A stretch of 64,000 nucleotides of DNA. Source: Cryobacterium breve (lineage in GTDB: Bacteria > Actinomycetota > Actinomycetes > Actinomycetales > Microbacteriaceae). Location of the stretch: assembly GCF_027594785.1 (NCBI RefSeq), contig NZ_CP075584.1, forward strand, positions 3,844,001-3,908,000. Direction: 5' to 3'. Positions 44,380-55,945 of the stretch are shown here, in pieces. Both the position numbers and the translations under genes were made by a program. The notes under the pieces are model-generated. The model was not told the origin of the DNA. It saw only the letters and a program-made list of their open reading frames with translations, and ran no database searches. Each line of letters begins with the position of its first letter. Position 1 is the stretch's first letter.

Positions 44380-45769
44380 GTGACTGAAACGTTTTCCCCC
44401 AGACGATCCTCGATGCCCTCGCCGGGATACTGCCGTCGGCGCAGCTCGTGACCGGCCAGGCGACCGATGCCTATCTCACGGACCAGTCGGACGGCACCGT
44501 TGCGGGGGAGCCCCTCGCCGTTGTGTTCCCCAAGAGCACCGCCGAGGTAGCTGCCATCGTCACGCTCGCAGCGGCGAACGGCATTCCGCTCGTACCCCAG
44601 GGCGCCCGCACCGGCCTCGCCGGCGGCGCGAACGCGATCACCGGGGCCATCGTCGTGAACCTCACCCGGATGAACCGGATCGTCTCTGTCGACAAGGCCG
44701 ACCAGACCGCGACGGTCGAGGCCGGAGTGCGTACATACGCCCTGGCCAGGGCCGCCGCGGCCGCCGGCCTGTTCTACCCGCCGGACCCCGGCTCGTGGAA
44801 AGGCTCGACGATCGGCGGCAACGTGGCCACCAACGCCGGCGGGATGCTGTGCGTCAAGTACGGCGTGACCGGTAACTTCGTGCGGCGTCTCACGGTCGTC
44901 CTCGCCGACGGCTCCATCGTGCACACGGGGCAGCGCACCATCAAGGGCGTCGCCGGCTACAACCTGACGGCCCTCCTCGTCGGGTCGGAGGGGACCCTCG
45001 GCATCATCACCGAGATCACGGTCGGGCTGCTGCCCGCCCCCGCCCCCGCCTCCGGCGTCTCCGCTACGTTCTCGACCACCGCGGAGGCCCTCGCCGCCGC
45101 CGCGCTGATCGTCACGAACAACCGACGTCCCAGCGTGCTCGAATTCCTCGACGGATCCTGCATCACCGCGATCAACGCCTTCGACCCCGCGTCGACCCTC
45201 CCCGGGGGTGCGGCAGGCTCTTCTCCTCGTGCAGTCGGATGCTGCCGGGCAGGCCGACGACGACGTCGCCGAATACGCGCGCATCCTCGAGGCCGGGGGA
45301 GCCGGCGAGATCGTCATCGCCAGCGACCCTGCGCACCTCGACCAGCTGATGAGTGCGCGACGCCTCCTCCAGCCGGCACTGCAGGCCGCGCGCGGCGCGA
45401 GCCTCAACGAGGACGTGACCGTTCCGCGGTCCCAGCTGCAGGCGCTCCTCACCGGTCTTCAGGAGATCTCCAGCGAACTCTTGATTCCGATCAGCACCGG
45501 CGGGCACCTCGGCGACGGAAACCTGCACCCCGTGATCGGGTTCAATCCCGACCTGCCCGCAGAGGTCGATGCCGCCCACCGCGCATTCAAACGGGTGATC
45601 CAGCTCGCGGTCACGCTCGGCGGCTCCGCGTCGGGGGAGCACGGGATCGGCCTGCTCAAGCAGGCCCACCTAGACGACGAACTCGGCCTCGCCGTGCGCG
45701 AGCCTGCAGCGCCGCGTCAAGCTCGCGTTCGACCCCGCCAGCCTGCTGAACCCGGGAAAAAAGCTCTAG
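44380..45769 (+). CDS. FAD-binding dehydrogenase, GlcD / D-lactate dehydrogenase type (three frameshifts)
   Basis: About 463 residues when repaired. It oxidises a 2-hydroxy acid (glycolate or D-lactate are usual). PCMH-type FAD domain: VVFPKSTAEVAAIVTLAAAN, VPQGARTGLAGGANAITGAI, YPPDPGSWKGSTIGGNVATN and LLVGSEGTLGIITEITVGLL. C-terminal cap: PISTGGHLGDGNLHPVIGFN, GEHGIGLLK and the end SLLNPGKKL. Breaks are at 44396-44400 (C5, six expected), 45203-45207 (G5, four expected) and near 45694 (one G extra). The GTG at 44380 follows AGAGG. Control by the adjacent GntR/FCD protein is likely. Confidence 0.82.
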
Positions 45770-46037
45770 CCGCCAGGTTCGAGAATTCTCAGGATCGTCA
45801 CTTCCAGCAGTGGATTAGCGGGGTTTGGCTGTGCTAAGCGAGTCCTTTTAAACGCGCGGGCGAGAGACGCGGCGGAAGAACCCCCCGACCGGGCGTTGCC
45901 GGGGAGTAGTGTTGGAAAAAGAGAGCGGACCACGGTGCATCGGTGCACGTCTGGCGCCTCGTGTCCCCCCGCTCACTACCCCGAGCGCGGGATCTTCCGC
46001 GGCGGGAACGCTCAATCCCACGAGGAGAGTAGTCCAC

Positions 46038-48302
46038 ATGACAATTACAGAGGGCGTCCTCAGCGGCGACACTTCGATGCAGCACGGCAAGGCGGAATTC
46101 GTTTCCGGGCCGTGGCAGGATTCGATTAACCTTCGCGATTTCATTCAGCGCAACTACACGCCGTACATCGGCGATGCGTCCTTCCTGGCCGGGCCGACCG
46201 CCCGCACCACGGGAGTCTGGGCCAAGTTGTCCGCGATGTTCCCCGAGGAACGTCGTAAGGGCGTCTACGACATCGACGCCTTCACGCCGTCCTCCATTAC
46301 GGCCCACAAGCCGGGTTACATCGACAAGGACAATGAAGTCATTGTCGGCCTCCAGACGGATGCTCCGCTCAAGCGCGCGATCATGCCGTTCGGTGGATGG
46401 CGCATGGTCGTCAACTCCCTCGAGACCTACGGCTACCCCGTCTCTCCCGAGCTCGAGAAGATCTTCACCGACTACCGCAAGACCCACAACACCGCCGTGT
46501 TCGACGTCTACCCTCCCGGTGTGCGTCGCGCCCGCAACAGCCACCTGATCACCGGTCTTCCGGATGCCTACGGCCGTGGCCGTATCATCGGCGACTACCG
46601 TCGTGTCGCCCTCTACGGCGTCGACGCACTCATCGCCGGCAAGAAGAACGACCGCGCCGAGCTCGACATGGAGCCCTCGACCGAGGACATCATCCGCGCC
46701 CGCGAGGAAAACTCGGAGCAGATCCGGGCCCTCAAGGAACTCGTCCAGATGGCCGCGTCCTACGGCTCCGACATCTCCAAGCCGGCCCAGACCGCCCAGG
46801 AAGCCGTCCAGTGGCTGTACTTCGCCTACCTCGGCGCCGTCAAGGAACAGAACGGCGCAGCAATGTCGTTCGGCCGTAACTCGGCCTTCCTCGACGCATA
46901 CATCGAGCGCGACCTCGCCGACGGCACCATCACCGAAGAGGCCGCACAGGAGCTCATCGATGACCTCGTCATCAAGCTCCGCATCGTGCGCTTCCTGCGT
47001 ACCCCCGAATACGACGAGATCTTCGCCGGCGACCCGACCTGGGTCACCGAGTCCCTCGGCGGCATCGGTGAAGACGGACGCCCGCTCGTCACCAAGACGG
47101 CGTTCCGTTTCCTGCAGACGTTGTACAACATCGGCGCAGCACCCGAGCCGAACCTCACCGTCCTCTGGAACGACGGCCTTCCCGATGGCTTCAAGCGCTT
47201 CTGCGCCCAGGTCTCCATCGACACGTCGGCGATCCAGTACGAGTCCGACGACCTCATCCGCGCCGAGCTCGGTGACGACGCTGCGATCGCCTGCTGCGTC
47301 TCCCCGATGCGCGTCGGCAAGCAGATGCAGTTCTTCGGTGCCCGGGTCAACGCCGTCAAGGCGCTGCTCTACTCGATCAACGGCGGCAAGGACGAGGTTT
47401 CCGGCAAGCAGGTCGCCCCGGCGACCGCGCCGAACCTCGACACGATCCTCGACTACGACACCGTCTTCGCGAACTACCTCGTCACTCTCGAGTGGCTCGC
47501 CGAGACCTACGTCACCGCGTTGAACTGCATCCACTACATGCACGACAAGTACGCGTACGAGCGTCTCGAAATGGCACTGCACGACAAGGAAATCGTTCGC
47601 ACGATGGCTTGTGGCATCGCCGGCCTGAGCGTTGTCGCCGACTCCCTGTCCGCGATCAAGTACGCCAAGGTGCGTCCGGTCCGCGACGACAACGGACTCG
47701 TCATCGACTACACGGTCGAGGGCGAATTCCCGAAGTTCGGTAACGACGACGACAAGGTCGACTCCATCGCGATCGATGTCATGGAACGCTTCATGAACAT
47801 GATCCGCAAGCACCCGACCTACCGCAACGCCATCCACACCCAGTCGATCCTGACGATCACGTCCAACGTGGTCTACGGCAAGGCCACCGGCAACACGCCC
47901 GATGGCCGTCGCAAGGGTGAGCCGTTCGCTCCGGGTGCAAACCCGATGAACGGCCGCGACACGCACGGCATGCTCGCGTCGGCGCTCAGCGTCGCCAAGC
48001 TGCCGTTCAGCCAGGCGCAGGACGGCATCTCGCTCACGAACACGGTCGTCCCCAGTGGCCTCGGTCACACCAAGGACGAGCAGATCACGAGCCTCGTCGG
48101 ACTCATTGACGCGTACACGGAAGCCACCGGCTACCACATCAACGTCAACGTGCTCAACAAGGAAACCCTTGAAGACGCCATGCTGCACCCGGAGAACTAC
48201 CCGCAGCTGACGATTCGCGTCTCCGGCTACGCGGTCAACTTCGTGCGCCTCACGCGCGAACAGCAGATGGACGTCATCAGCCGTACGTTCCACCAGCACT
48301 GA
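46038..48302 (+). CDS. pflB: Formate C-acetyltransferase (pyruvate formate-lyase)
   Basis: Converts pyruvate and CoA to acetyl-CoA and formate by a glycyl-radical mechanism in the cytoplasm without oxygen. 754 residues, normal length. The active-site Cys pair is in [20 protein letters not shown] and the radical Gly in [20 protein letters not shown] near the C-terminus. The N-terminus [20 protein letters not shown] and [20 protein letters not shown] are also typical. GAGGAGAG lies ahead of the ATG. The activase gene follows, so the cell can ferment or live microaerobically, which is less common in aerobic actinomycetes. Confidence 0.96.
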   Translation: MTITEGVLSGDTSMQHGKAEFVSGPWQDSINLRDFIQRNYTPYIGDASFLAGPTARTTGVWAKLSAMFPEERRKGVYDIDAFTPSSITAHKPGYIDKDNEVIVGLQTDAPLKRAIMPFGGWRMVVNSLETYGYPVSPELEKIFTDYRKTHNTAVFDVYPPGVRRARNSHLITGLPDAYGRGRIIGDYRRVALYGVDALIAGKKNDRAELDMEPSTEDIIRAREENSEQIRALKELVQMAASYGSDISKPAQTAQEAVQWLYFAYLGAVKEQNGAAMSFGRNSAFLDAYIERDLADGTITEEAAQELIDDLVIKLRIVRFLRTPEYDEIFAGDPTWVTESLGGIGEDGRPLVTKTAFRFLQTLYNIGAAPEPNLTVLWNDGLPDGFKRFCAQVSIDTSAIQYESDDLIRAELGDDAAIACCVSPMRVGKQMQFFGARVNAVKALLYSINGGKDEVSGKQVAPATAPNLDTILDYDTVFANYLVTLEWLAETYVTALNCIHYMHDKYAYERLEMALHDKEIVRTMACGIAGLSVVADSLSAIKYAKVRPVRDDNGLVIDYTVEGEFPKFGNDDDKVDSIAIDVMERFMNMIRKHPTYRNAIHTQSILTITSNVVYGKATGNTPDGRRKGEPFAPGANPMNGRDTHGMLASALSVAKLPFSQAQDGISLTNTVVPSGLGHTKDEQITSLVGLIDAYTEATGYHINVNVLNKETLEDAMLHPENYPQLTIRVSGYAVNFVRLTREQQMDVISRTFHQH

Positions 48303-48396
48303 TCCCGATCAGTACTGATCACCACCAGCACCACGCTTCACCAGCACTGAATATCCACCGATAACAAATGGCGGCGACGCTGAGTAGGACGAGAAT

Positions 48397-49264
48397 ATGC
48401 CCGCAGTAAACCTCGGCCTACCCAGCGTCGGCCCCGCCGTCGCCCTGGTCGCCCTGGAGATCGGCAAGACCCCCAGCACCGAACAGGCTGAACTTGCCGA
48501 ACTCCATCACCTCGAGATGGAAGCGATTCACAACGGTTCCGTTGCGAGCGTCCATTCCTGGGAGCTCGTCACGGCCGTAGACGGCCCCGGAACCCGGATG
48601 ACGCTGTTCCTGTCCGGGTGCCTGTTGCGCTGCCAGTATTGCCACAACCCGGACACCTGGAAGATGCGCGACGGGTTGATCACCACCCTCGACGACCTGG
48701 TCACGCGCCTCAAGCGCTACAAGGGCGTCTTCGACGCCACCGGGGGAGGACTCACGATCTCCGGCGGAGAGCCGCTCATGCAGCCGGCCTTCGTGGAACG
48801 CATCTTCGAGGAATGCCACAAACTCGGCATCCACACCACCCTCGACACCTCGGGTTTCCTCGGGAAGAGCGCCTCTGAGACGCTGCTCGACAACCTCGAC
48901 CTCGTGCTCCTGGACGTCAAGTCCGGGCTTCACGAGACCTACAAAGAGGTCACCGGGCGTGAGCCTCCAGCCGACCCTCGATTTCGGCGATCGCCTCGCA
49001 GAAAAGGGGATCCCCGTCTGGGCCCGCTTCGTGTTGGTCCCCGGACTGACCGATGCCGTGGACAACGTCGACGCCGTTGCGGAGATCGTGTCCCGCTGGC
49101 CGAATGTCGAGCGCGTCGAAGTGCTCCCGTTCCACCAGATGGGCGAGGACAAATGGGATCGGCTCGAGATCCCGTACCCGCTGCACGGAGCGACGCCCCC
49201 CGACAAGGAGTTGCTGGAGCGCGTGCGAGAGCAATTCCGTGCACGAGGCCTGACCGTTTTCTAG
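48397..49264 (+). CDS. pflA: Pyruvate formate-lyase-activating enzyme (frameshift near 48960)
   Basis: A radical-SAM activase that installs the glycyl radical on PflB. About 288 residues after repair. The CxxxCxxC cluster motif is in FLSGCLLRCQYCHNPDTWKM, GGGLTISGGEPLMQPAFVER binds SAM, and DTSGFLG and LVLLDVKSGLHETYKEVTGR follow. At CGTGAGCC one base too many breaks the frame. It resumes SLQPTLDFGDRLAEKGIPVW and FHQMGEDKWDRLEI to the end. The N-terminus is about 40 residues longer than usual, so translation may start later, near HHLEMEAIHNGSVASV. A strong terminator follows. Confidence 0.88.
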
Positions 49265-49304
49265 GCGAAAACGGTACTGAAACCGGCACCCAGACACTCA
49301 GACA

Positions 49305-49334
49305 GGCGCGGCATCCCACGGATGCCGCGCCTTT
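49305..49334 (+). terminator. Rho-independent terminator after pflA
   Basis: GGCGCGGCATCC and GGATGCCGCGCC pair over twelve bases around CAC, followed by TTT. It ends the pflB-pflA transcript. Confidence 0.8.
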
Positions 49335-49467
49335 CGTCCGCCACGATGAAAACGTTTCCAACCAATGTTGCAATCAGCCGAGAAAATGTGATGAATGCGC
49401 TTTCAATGCTGGCAGACTGGTAGGTACACGAGTGTCACGATAGGCGCGACACCAGGAAAGGTATCTC

Positions 49468-49959
49468 ATGACAACCGCTACGACAACGGCTGCCCAGCCC
49501 CTGATCGCCGGTTCCGGCCAGGCGCGTATTCTTCGGATTATCGGCCTCCTCGGCATTGTCGGCGGCCTCGTTATGCTCCTCGTCGGCGGCGTCGTCTGGG
49601 GCACCGTCAGCAGCCAGCTGGCCGGCGAGAAGATTACGGTCGCGGCCGACGCATCGTTCCTCGCCGGATCGACCGTCGACAACCCCCTCTCCGCCCTCGC
49701 GCAGGCGAACATCATTAACCACCACGCCATGGAAGCCTCAGGCGGCAAGACGTACGCCGAGCTCGCCCAGGACGACAAGGTCCGCCCGACGGTCATGACC
49801 GCGTCGCTGCTTCGCGCCTCGCTCTTCACCTCGATCGTCGCTTTCGGCGTCTCGTTCTTCGCCATGGGCCTCGGCATCCTCATCGGACTGTTCGGCTGGG
49901 CGATCTTCGTCCTCACGCCGCACGCTTCGAAGAAGACCGCGGTTCCCGCAGTCGCCTGA
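49468..49959 (+). CDS. Two-helix membrane protein of unknown function
   Basis: 163 residues. A short Thr/Ala-rich start precedes hydrophobic segment one (about residues 23-46, IIGLLGIVGGLVMLLVGGVV). An extracytoplasmic loop of about 70 residues follows (with NPLSALAQANIINHHAMEAS and SGGKTYAELAQDDKVRP), then segment two (about 122-150). Actinomycetes carry many such proteins, often misnamed aromatic ring-opening dioxygenase LigA; no catalytic motif is seen. GGAAAGG lies at the right distance ahead of the ATG, and terminators flank the gene, so it is monocistronic. Confidence 0.75.
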   Translation: MTTATTTAAQPLIAGSGQARILRIIGLLGIVGGLVMLLVGGVVWGTVSSQLAGEKITVAADASFLAGSTVDNPLSALAQANIINHHAMEASGGKTYAELAQDDKVRPTVMTASLLRASLFTSIVAFGVSFFAMGLGILIGLFGWAIFVLTPHASKKTAVPAVA

Positions 49960-49976
49960 TCGATTCGGCAGTATCG

Positions 49977-50009
49977 AACGGGCCTCGCGGCAGTCGCGGG
50001 GCCCGTTTT
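49977..50009 (+). terminator. Rho-independent terminator
   Basis: AACGGGCC-T-CGCG and CGCG-G-GGCCCGTT pair around GCAGT (one G-T pair), running into TTTT. It lies 18 bases after the membrane-protein stop. Confidence 0.85.
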
Positions 50010-50179
50010 CCGTGCCCGGCGCGTCCAGCGGCCCGGCCGGTATGCAGCGTTCACCTCCGCGGGCACCGTCGTTACGCAGCCGAAACACGGTTACCCCTAC
50101 TATGGGGCTAACGGACGATCTTGCCGCCCCGAGGGGCGGCCATCGGGAACCACGTCCGCGGAATACTGGGGGGACCAGC

Positions 50180-51820
<1,641 letters not shown>

Positions 51821-51979
51821 GCCTCGAGCTGCCAGACTCCGTGCACCGGACCGGGACCGCGGCGATCCGCGACAACGCGGCATCCGTCGCCCTGACCTGA
51901 TCGCTCAGATAACGATCGTGAGACGCCCCTAGCAATTCTGACGACCCCGGAGTTCCATGAACCCAGATGGGGGGTTCAG

Positions 51980-54190
51980 ATGCGGACGACGGAATTCCAG
52001 GAGCGGCGCACGCCCGGCGGCGTCATGGGCGGGCTGGTCGGACTCGTGGCCATGAGCGCGGTCGCGGGACTTCTGGTCGCCGCGTCGGTGACGCCTGTCG
52101 TCGCGCTGTCGGGACTCGCCGTCACGGACACGATCAACACCTTCGAAAGCCTTCCGGAATACCTCTCGATCGACCGTCTCTCCCAGAAGAGCAATATCTA
52201 CGCGATGCAGGGCGACGGCTCTCCCCGCCTGCTCGCCTCCTTCTACGACCAGAACCGGATCGAGGTCGGCTCGGACGCGATCAGTCCCTTCGTGACAGAC
52301 GCCGCGATCTCGAGTGAGGACCCGCGTTTCTATGCACACGGCGGGATCGACTTGCAGGGCACGATCCGTGCAGGGCTCAGTGTGAGCCTTGGCGGGGCAA
52401 CCCAGGGCGGGTCGTCCATCACCCAGCAATATGTCAAGAACGTGCTCGTTCAGAAGTGCGAGGTGCTCCCTGATCCCGCGGGGCGTGACTCCTGCTACGC
52501 AGCGGCCACCCGCACGAGCGCCGAGCGCAAGGTCAAGGAGATGCGGCTCGCGATCGGCGTCGAAAAGAAGTATTCCAAAAAGGACATCCTTCGCCAGTAC
52601 CTCAATATCACCGGTTTCGGAGGAACGGTCTACGGAATCGAGGCGGCCGCCGAATATTACTTCAACACGACGGCTGCGGCCGTGAGCCTGCCACAGGCCG
52701 CGAGCCTCGTCGCCATCATCAACAACCCGGTCAAGTTCCAGCTCGACGACCCGAACAGCGCCACCAACGGTGCGGCGAACGGCTACGCGGCGAACCGGGA
52801 ACGCCGGGACTATATCCTCGGGACGATGCTGAAGTACGGCACGATCGGTCCGGCCGATTACGCGGCGGCGGTTGCGGCACCGGTCGAACCCAGCATCCAG
52901 GAACCCAGTACCGGCTGCCAGACCGCGGGCGGCAGTGCCTATTTCTGCGACTACGTGACGCACGTGCTTCGGAATGACCCAGCGTTCGGGGCGGATGCCG
53001 ACACCCGGCTACTCAACTTCCGGCGGGGCGGCTACAACGTCTACACGACCATCGACCTGGACCTCCAGATCGCCGCGGAGACCACGATGAAGCAGAATGT
53101 GCCGATGACCTTCCCCGGCTGGGATGTCGGCGCCGTCATCTCCAGCGTGCAGGTCGGCACCGGTCGGGTGCTCGCGATGGTGCAGAACAAGGACTACAGC
53201 CAGGATCCCGTCGTTGAAGCCACCGGCGCGAACTACACGAGCATCAACTTCAACACCGACTATGCCGACGGCGGTTCGAGCGGCTTCCAGCCCGGATCCG
53301 GGTACAAGGTGTTCACCCTCGCCGAATGGCTCAAGGAAGGCCACGCCCTCTATGAACGTGTGGACTCCCGCCGCAAGGCCAATTGGGGGACCTTTCAGGA
53401 CAGCTGCCTCGGCCCCCAGAACTACGACAAAGAGAAGTGGAACCCGAAGAACGACGCGAACGAGAGCGGTGCCCACTACAGCGCCCTCGAGGCGACCGTG
53501 GGCTCGATCAACACGGGGTACATCGGGATGGCCAAGAAGCTGGACCTGTGCGGAATCCGCAAGACCGCGGAGGCGTTCCGGATGCACCGTGCCGATGAGA
53601 CTCCACTCCTGGAGAGCGCATCCTCGGTGATCGGCACGAACGAGATCGCGCCGTTGAGCATGGCCGTCGCATTCGCGGGAATCGCGAACAAGGGAGTGAC
53701 CTGCAGCCCCATCGTGATCGACCGGATCGTCGGCCCGACCGGTCAGGACGTTCCCGTCCCGAGCAGCGAGTGCGCCGCCTCCGTCGACCCCACGGTCGCT
53801 GCGGGCATGGCCTATGCCATGCGCAAAGTGATGACGAACGGGACCGGGCAGCAGTCGAACCGGGGCATGGTGCCGCAGGTACCCGTGATCGGCAAGACCG
53901 GCACGACGGATGGCAACAAGGACACCTGGATGACCGGAGCGAGCACGAAGGTCGCAACGGTCGTCGCGGTAGTCAGCCTCACGGGTGACGCGAACCAACG
54001 GACGACCTACTTCGACAGCGGCCAGGCCGCGACCGCCCGGCACCGGATGTGGCCTGCGGTGATGTCGGTGGCGAATGCGAAGTACGGTGGGGACGCCTTC
54101 ATCGAGGCCAATCCGTCACCGACGCCGACGCCGAAACCGGCGGCACCACGCACGGCACCGACGCCGACGCCCTCGTCAACGCCGCGCTGA
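51980..54190 (+). CDS. Class A penicillin-binding protein (transglycosylase/transpeptidase)
   Basis: Polymerises and cross-links peptidoglycan. 736 residues. One membrane anchor at about residues 17-42. The GT51 domain has AISSEDPRFYAHGGIDLQGT, GGSSITQQYVKNVLV, RKVKEMRLAIGVEKKYSKKD and NITGFGGTVYGIEAAAEYYF. The penicillin-binding domain has its S-x-x-K in FQPGSGYKVFTLAEWL (Ser-Gly-Tyr-Lys), S-x-N in TVGSINTGYIGMAKKLDLCG, and K-T-G in VPVIGKTGTTDGNKDTWMTG. A short Pro/Thr/Ala tail ends the protein. The catalytic residues are complete, though Gly after the active Ser is less common than Thr. It is monocistronic, between a cellulase and a secreted protein. Confidence 0.93.
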   Translation: MRTTEFQERRTPGGVMGGLVGLVAMSAVAGLLVAASVTPVVALSGLAVTDTINTFESLPEYLSIDRLSQKSNIYAMQGDGSPRLLASFYDQNRIEVGSDAISPFVTDAAISSEDPRFYAHGGIDLQGTIRAGLSVSLGGATQGGSSITQQYVKNVLVQKCEVLPDPAGRDSCYAAATRTSAERKVKEMRLAIGVEKKYSKKDILRQYLNITGFGGTVYGIEAAAEYYFNTTAAAVSLPQAASLVAIINNPVKFQLDDPNSATNGAANGYAANRERRDYILGTMLKYGTIGPADYAAAVAAPVEPSIQEPSTGCQTAGGSAYFCDYVTHVLRNDPAFGADADTRLLNFRRGGYNVYTTIDLDLQIAAETTMKQNVPMTFPGWDVGAVISSVQVGTGRVLAMVQNKDYSQDPVVEATGANYTSINFNTDYADGGSSGFQPGSGYKVFTLAEWLKEGHALYERVDSRRKANWGTFQDSCLGPQNYDKEKWNPKNDANESGAHYSALEATVGSINTGYIGMAKKLDLCGIRKTAEAFRMHRADETPLLESASSVIGTNEIAPLSMAVAFAGIANKGVTCSPIVIDRIVGPTGQDVPVPSSECAASVDPTVAAGMAYAMRKVMTNGTGQQSNRGMVPQVPVIGKTGTTDGNKDTWMTGASTKVATVVAVVSLTGDANQRTTYFDSGQAATARHRMWPAVMSVANAKYGGDAFIEANPSPTPTPKPAAPRTAPTPTPSSTPR

Positions 54191-54437
54191 CCGTTTTTCT
54201 TCCTGAGAGTTCCTGAGAGATTCTCACCTCGGAATTTGTTCTGAATTCCCCGTAATCACGGCGTTCTCTCAGTATTTTAATTTGTCAAGCCCCTAGCGCA
54301 GCTTTGAAACTGGGGGTACTTTCCCGAGTCCTGTACCCCGAATGGGTTACAGTCAACCCATCGAAAATGCGTGTCGTAGGTTCTGTGGATGGATTTGTGA
54401 TCGGCGCGTTCCGGTCATCTGAAAGGCAAAAAACTCC

Positions 54438-55788
54438 ATGCAACAGCTCTTTCGTCGCGCCGAGAAGTTCTCGCCGCGTAGCACAACCGCGCGTCGCAAA
54501 CTCGCAGGCGGCGTCGTCGCCGCAACGGCGGCCCCGTGCATCGTCGTCGGCACAACAGCCTCGTGCGCGTTCGCGTCCGGGGACCATTCGCCGGCATCCT
54601 CCGGTTCGTCGTCCGTAAGCGCACAGTCAGGCTGGCTCGCCGTCACCGGGGTCTGGTCGCACCGCAAGAACCACCACCAGCCTACGCCGACACCTACGCC
54701 GACACCTACGCCGACACCTACGCCGACACCTACGCCGACGCCTACGCCTACGCCGACGCCGACTCCTACGCCGACGCCGACTCCGACTCCGACGCCTACG
54801 CCTACGCCGACGCCTACGCCGACGCCTACTCCGACGCCTACGCCGAAGCCCACGCCTACGCCTACGCCGACGCCGACGCCGACGCCGAAGCCCACGCCTA
54901 CGCCTACGCCTACGCCTACTCCGACTCCGACTCCGACTCCGACTCCGACGCCTACCCCGACGCCGACGCCGACGCCTACCCCGACGCCGACACCAACCCC
55001 GACGCCTACTCCGACGCCGCCGCCCGTCGCCATCGGAACGTCCCCGCTGCACACCAACATCGTGTCGACGACCTTCTGGGTCGGCGAGATCTTCAACGCG
55101 AACCTCAGCGACGGCAGCCAGGTCTGCAGCACCTATGACAGCAAATGGGCGCTTCACCACACCGGCGTTCAGCTCGGGTCCTCCACGGACACGGGCTGCG
55201 GCGGCTCACCCGTCGGAGGATGCGATGGCCCGTCCAGCGGCGCGACCGCTGCGACCTTCACCTGCACGACAGAGAAGCGCACCGCTGCCAACGGCTACTT
55301 CCCGACCAGCCAGCCCAAGCCGCTCGAGAACCCGTTCCTATCTGGATCTTCCTTACGACGACATCAACGACGCGTCGGCGTTCGCTAACCGTGACACCGT
55401 CGTACCGTGGGCGAACGTGGCCCCGTACAGCGCTCACCACGGTGACTCGAACTACTCGTACATGAAGAACCACTGGGTCCAGCTCACCGGCCCGAACGGC
55501 CAGACGTGCTACGGCCAGGTTGAGGACGCGGGCCCCTCGAGTGGTTCGCTGTACCACGACGCGGCCTACGTGTTCGGAAGTAACAACGCCCGTCCGGTGA
55601 ACAAGCAGTTCAGCGGCGACCCGAGCCAGGGTGCAGGCACCGACGTGTCACCGGCACTCAACGGATGCCTCGGCTTCTCGGACCTCGATGGTGACAACGA
55701 CCACGTCAGCTGGCGTTTCGTGGACCGGTCGGCAGTTCCGGCCGGCCCATGGCTGACCGTCGAGACGACCAGCCAGGTGAACCAGTAG
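54438..55788 (+). CDS. Secreted protein with very long Pro-Thr linker, unknown function (frameshift near 55338)
   Basis: About 449 residues. An N-terminal export segment ([20 protein letters not shown]) leads to a short domain. It is followed by a linker of about 114 residues made of Pro-Thr repeats with a few Lys, then a Cys-containing domain: [45 protein letters not shown]. After NPF one extra C shifts the frame (CCGTTCCTATCTGG). It resumes [53 protein letters not shown] and [20 protein letters not shown]. The Cys pattern and GQxEDAGP look like a compact beta domain, perhaps barwin/expansin-like, but I recognise no family. Context is cell-wall genes. Confidence 0.7.
54681..55023 (+). repeat. 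Low-complexity Pro-Thr coding repeat
   Basis: About 57 tandem 6-base units of the type CCTACG/CCGACG/CCTACT, with single AAG (Lys) codons at three places and synonymous changes spread through it. Each strand has long open frames here (antisense reads Gly-Val repeats) that are not real genes. Confidence 0.9.
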
Positions 55789-55805
55789 TCGCCGCATAGT
55801 CGGGA

Positions 55806-55833
55806 GGCCGTCCGGATCTACCGCCGGACGGCC
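55806..55833 (+). terminator. Hairpin terminator after the Pro-Thr secreted protein
   Basis: GGCCGTCCGG and CCGGACGGCC pair perfectly around 8 bases, 17 bases past the stop; the following CATATAA is only weakly T-rich. Confidence 0.55.
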
Positions 55834-55849
55834 CATATAAGGATCCACC

Positions 55850-55885
55850 GGATGCCCGGTGCCGCGTCTGCGGCACCGGGCATCC
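55850..55885 (-). terminator. 16-bp perfect hairpin, likely terminator of dnaE2
   Basis: GGATGCCCGGTGCCGC and GCGGCACCGGGCATCC pair fully around GTCT. It sits 60 bases past the dnaE2 stop on the minus strand and 16 bases beyond the neighbouring hairpin, so the two separate convergent genes. Confidence 0.55.
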
Positions 55886-55945
55886 GCCTGTCCGGGCGAG
55901 GATTGGCCCTGCACCGGCTCGGGTCCACCCGTCGGATCAGGCAGG

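Noticed and set aside
45834..48299. An 821-codon open frame antisense to pflB
   Set aside because: It mirrors the codon bias of pflB on the other strand and gives a Val/Asp/Gly-rich product without any domain.
54353..55160. Long Gly-Val and Arg-rich frames antisense to the Pro-Thr repeat
   Set aside because: They exist only because a 6-base repeat stays open in every frame.
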